From Microcaldota archaeon (GTDB lineage: Archaea > Micrarchaeota > Micrarchaeia > Anstonellales > Bilamarchaeaceae): DNA of 11,662 nucleotides. The translations under genes were made by a program, and so were the position numbers. Location of the stretch: assembly GCA_026992595.1 (NCBI GenBank), contig JALWZW010000065.1, positions 1-11,662 of the forward strand, in the 5' to 3' direction. Below are positions 11,651-11,662 of the stretch, piece after piece (the first letter of the stretch is position 1; every line of letters begins with the position of its first letter). Below the pieces are notes generated by a model. It worked only from the letters and a program-made list of their open reading frames with translations. It made no database searches and had not been told where the DNA came from.

Positions 11651-11662
11651 CCATTAAGGAAA

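Noticed and set aside
1..11662. CRISPR array, insertion sequence, prophage or toxin-antitoxin pair
   Set aside because: No spaced direct repeats, transposase motifs, terminal inverted repeats or small paired genes were seen; nearly all bases are accounted for by housekeeping-type genes.

Overview
The window looks like a piece of an archaeal chromosome. Evidence: an intron-containing tRNA-Cys with no encoded CCA, archaeal-type PheT, archease, two genes of the mevalonate pathway, a fused gamma-alpha 2-oxoacid:ferredoxin oxidoreductase, and TATA elements 25-28 bases upstream of several ATG codons, as expected for leaderless archaeal transcripts. Genes inside operons instead have GGTG-type Shine-Dalgarno sequences. 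Coding strands are purine-rich. Compact genes, tight or overlapping junctions and a Cys-rich small lipoprotein are compatible with a DPANN-like lineage such as Micrarchaeota or Diapherotrites, but that placement is a guess; no marker in the window settles it.

Layout. (1) Plus strand, 1-1721: the 3' end of an acylphosphatase gene followed by pheT. (2) Minus strand, 3506-1749: tRNA-Cys with a 35-base intron, then a helical-repeat protein of unknown function, then a PEBP-family protein whose start abuts the repeat protein's stop. (3) Plus strand, 3563-8018: a Cys-rich lipoprotein, a ThiI-type tRNA sulfurtransferase without rhodanese domain, and the two subunits of a 2-oxoacid:ferredoxin oxidoreductase. 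(4) Minus strand, 11621-8020: diphosphomevalonate decarboxylase and phosphomevalonate kinase overlapping by ATGA, then a membrane-anchored winged-helix protein, a COG0523 (CobW-like) metallochaperone GTPase, and archease.

How the genes fit together. Four loci concern tRNA: PheT (charging), tRNA-Cys (needs intron removal), ThiI (4-thiouridine, probably at U8) and archease (cofactor of the RtcB ligase that joins tRNA exons). The ferredoxin-dependent oxidoreductase makes acyl-CoA from 2-oxoacids and delivers low-potential electrons. The decarboxylase/kinase pair supplies the classical, eukaryote-like end of the mevalonate pathway to isopentenyl diphosphate, which is not the commonest archaeal arrangement. 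The membrane winged-helix protein with an external Cys/His loop directly upstream of a metallochaperone GTPase suggests a local metal- or redox-responsive unit.

No mobile element, CRISPR array, phage gene or obvious horizontally acquired island was seen. No stretch over 300 bases lacks a gene. I do not see a clearly new multi-gene system; the best candidates for follow-up are the membrane regulator/GTPase/archease operon, the short-helical-repeat protein and the symmetric Cys-rich lipoprotein.
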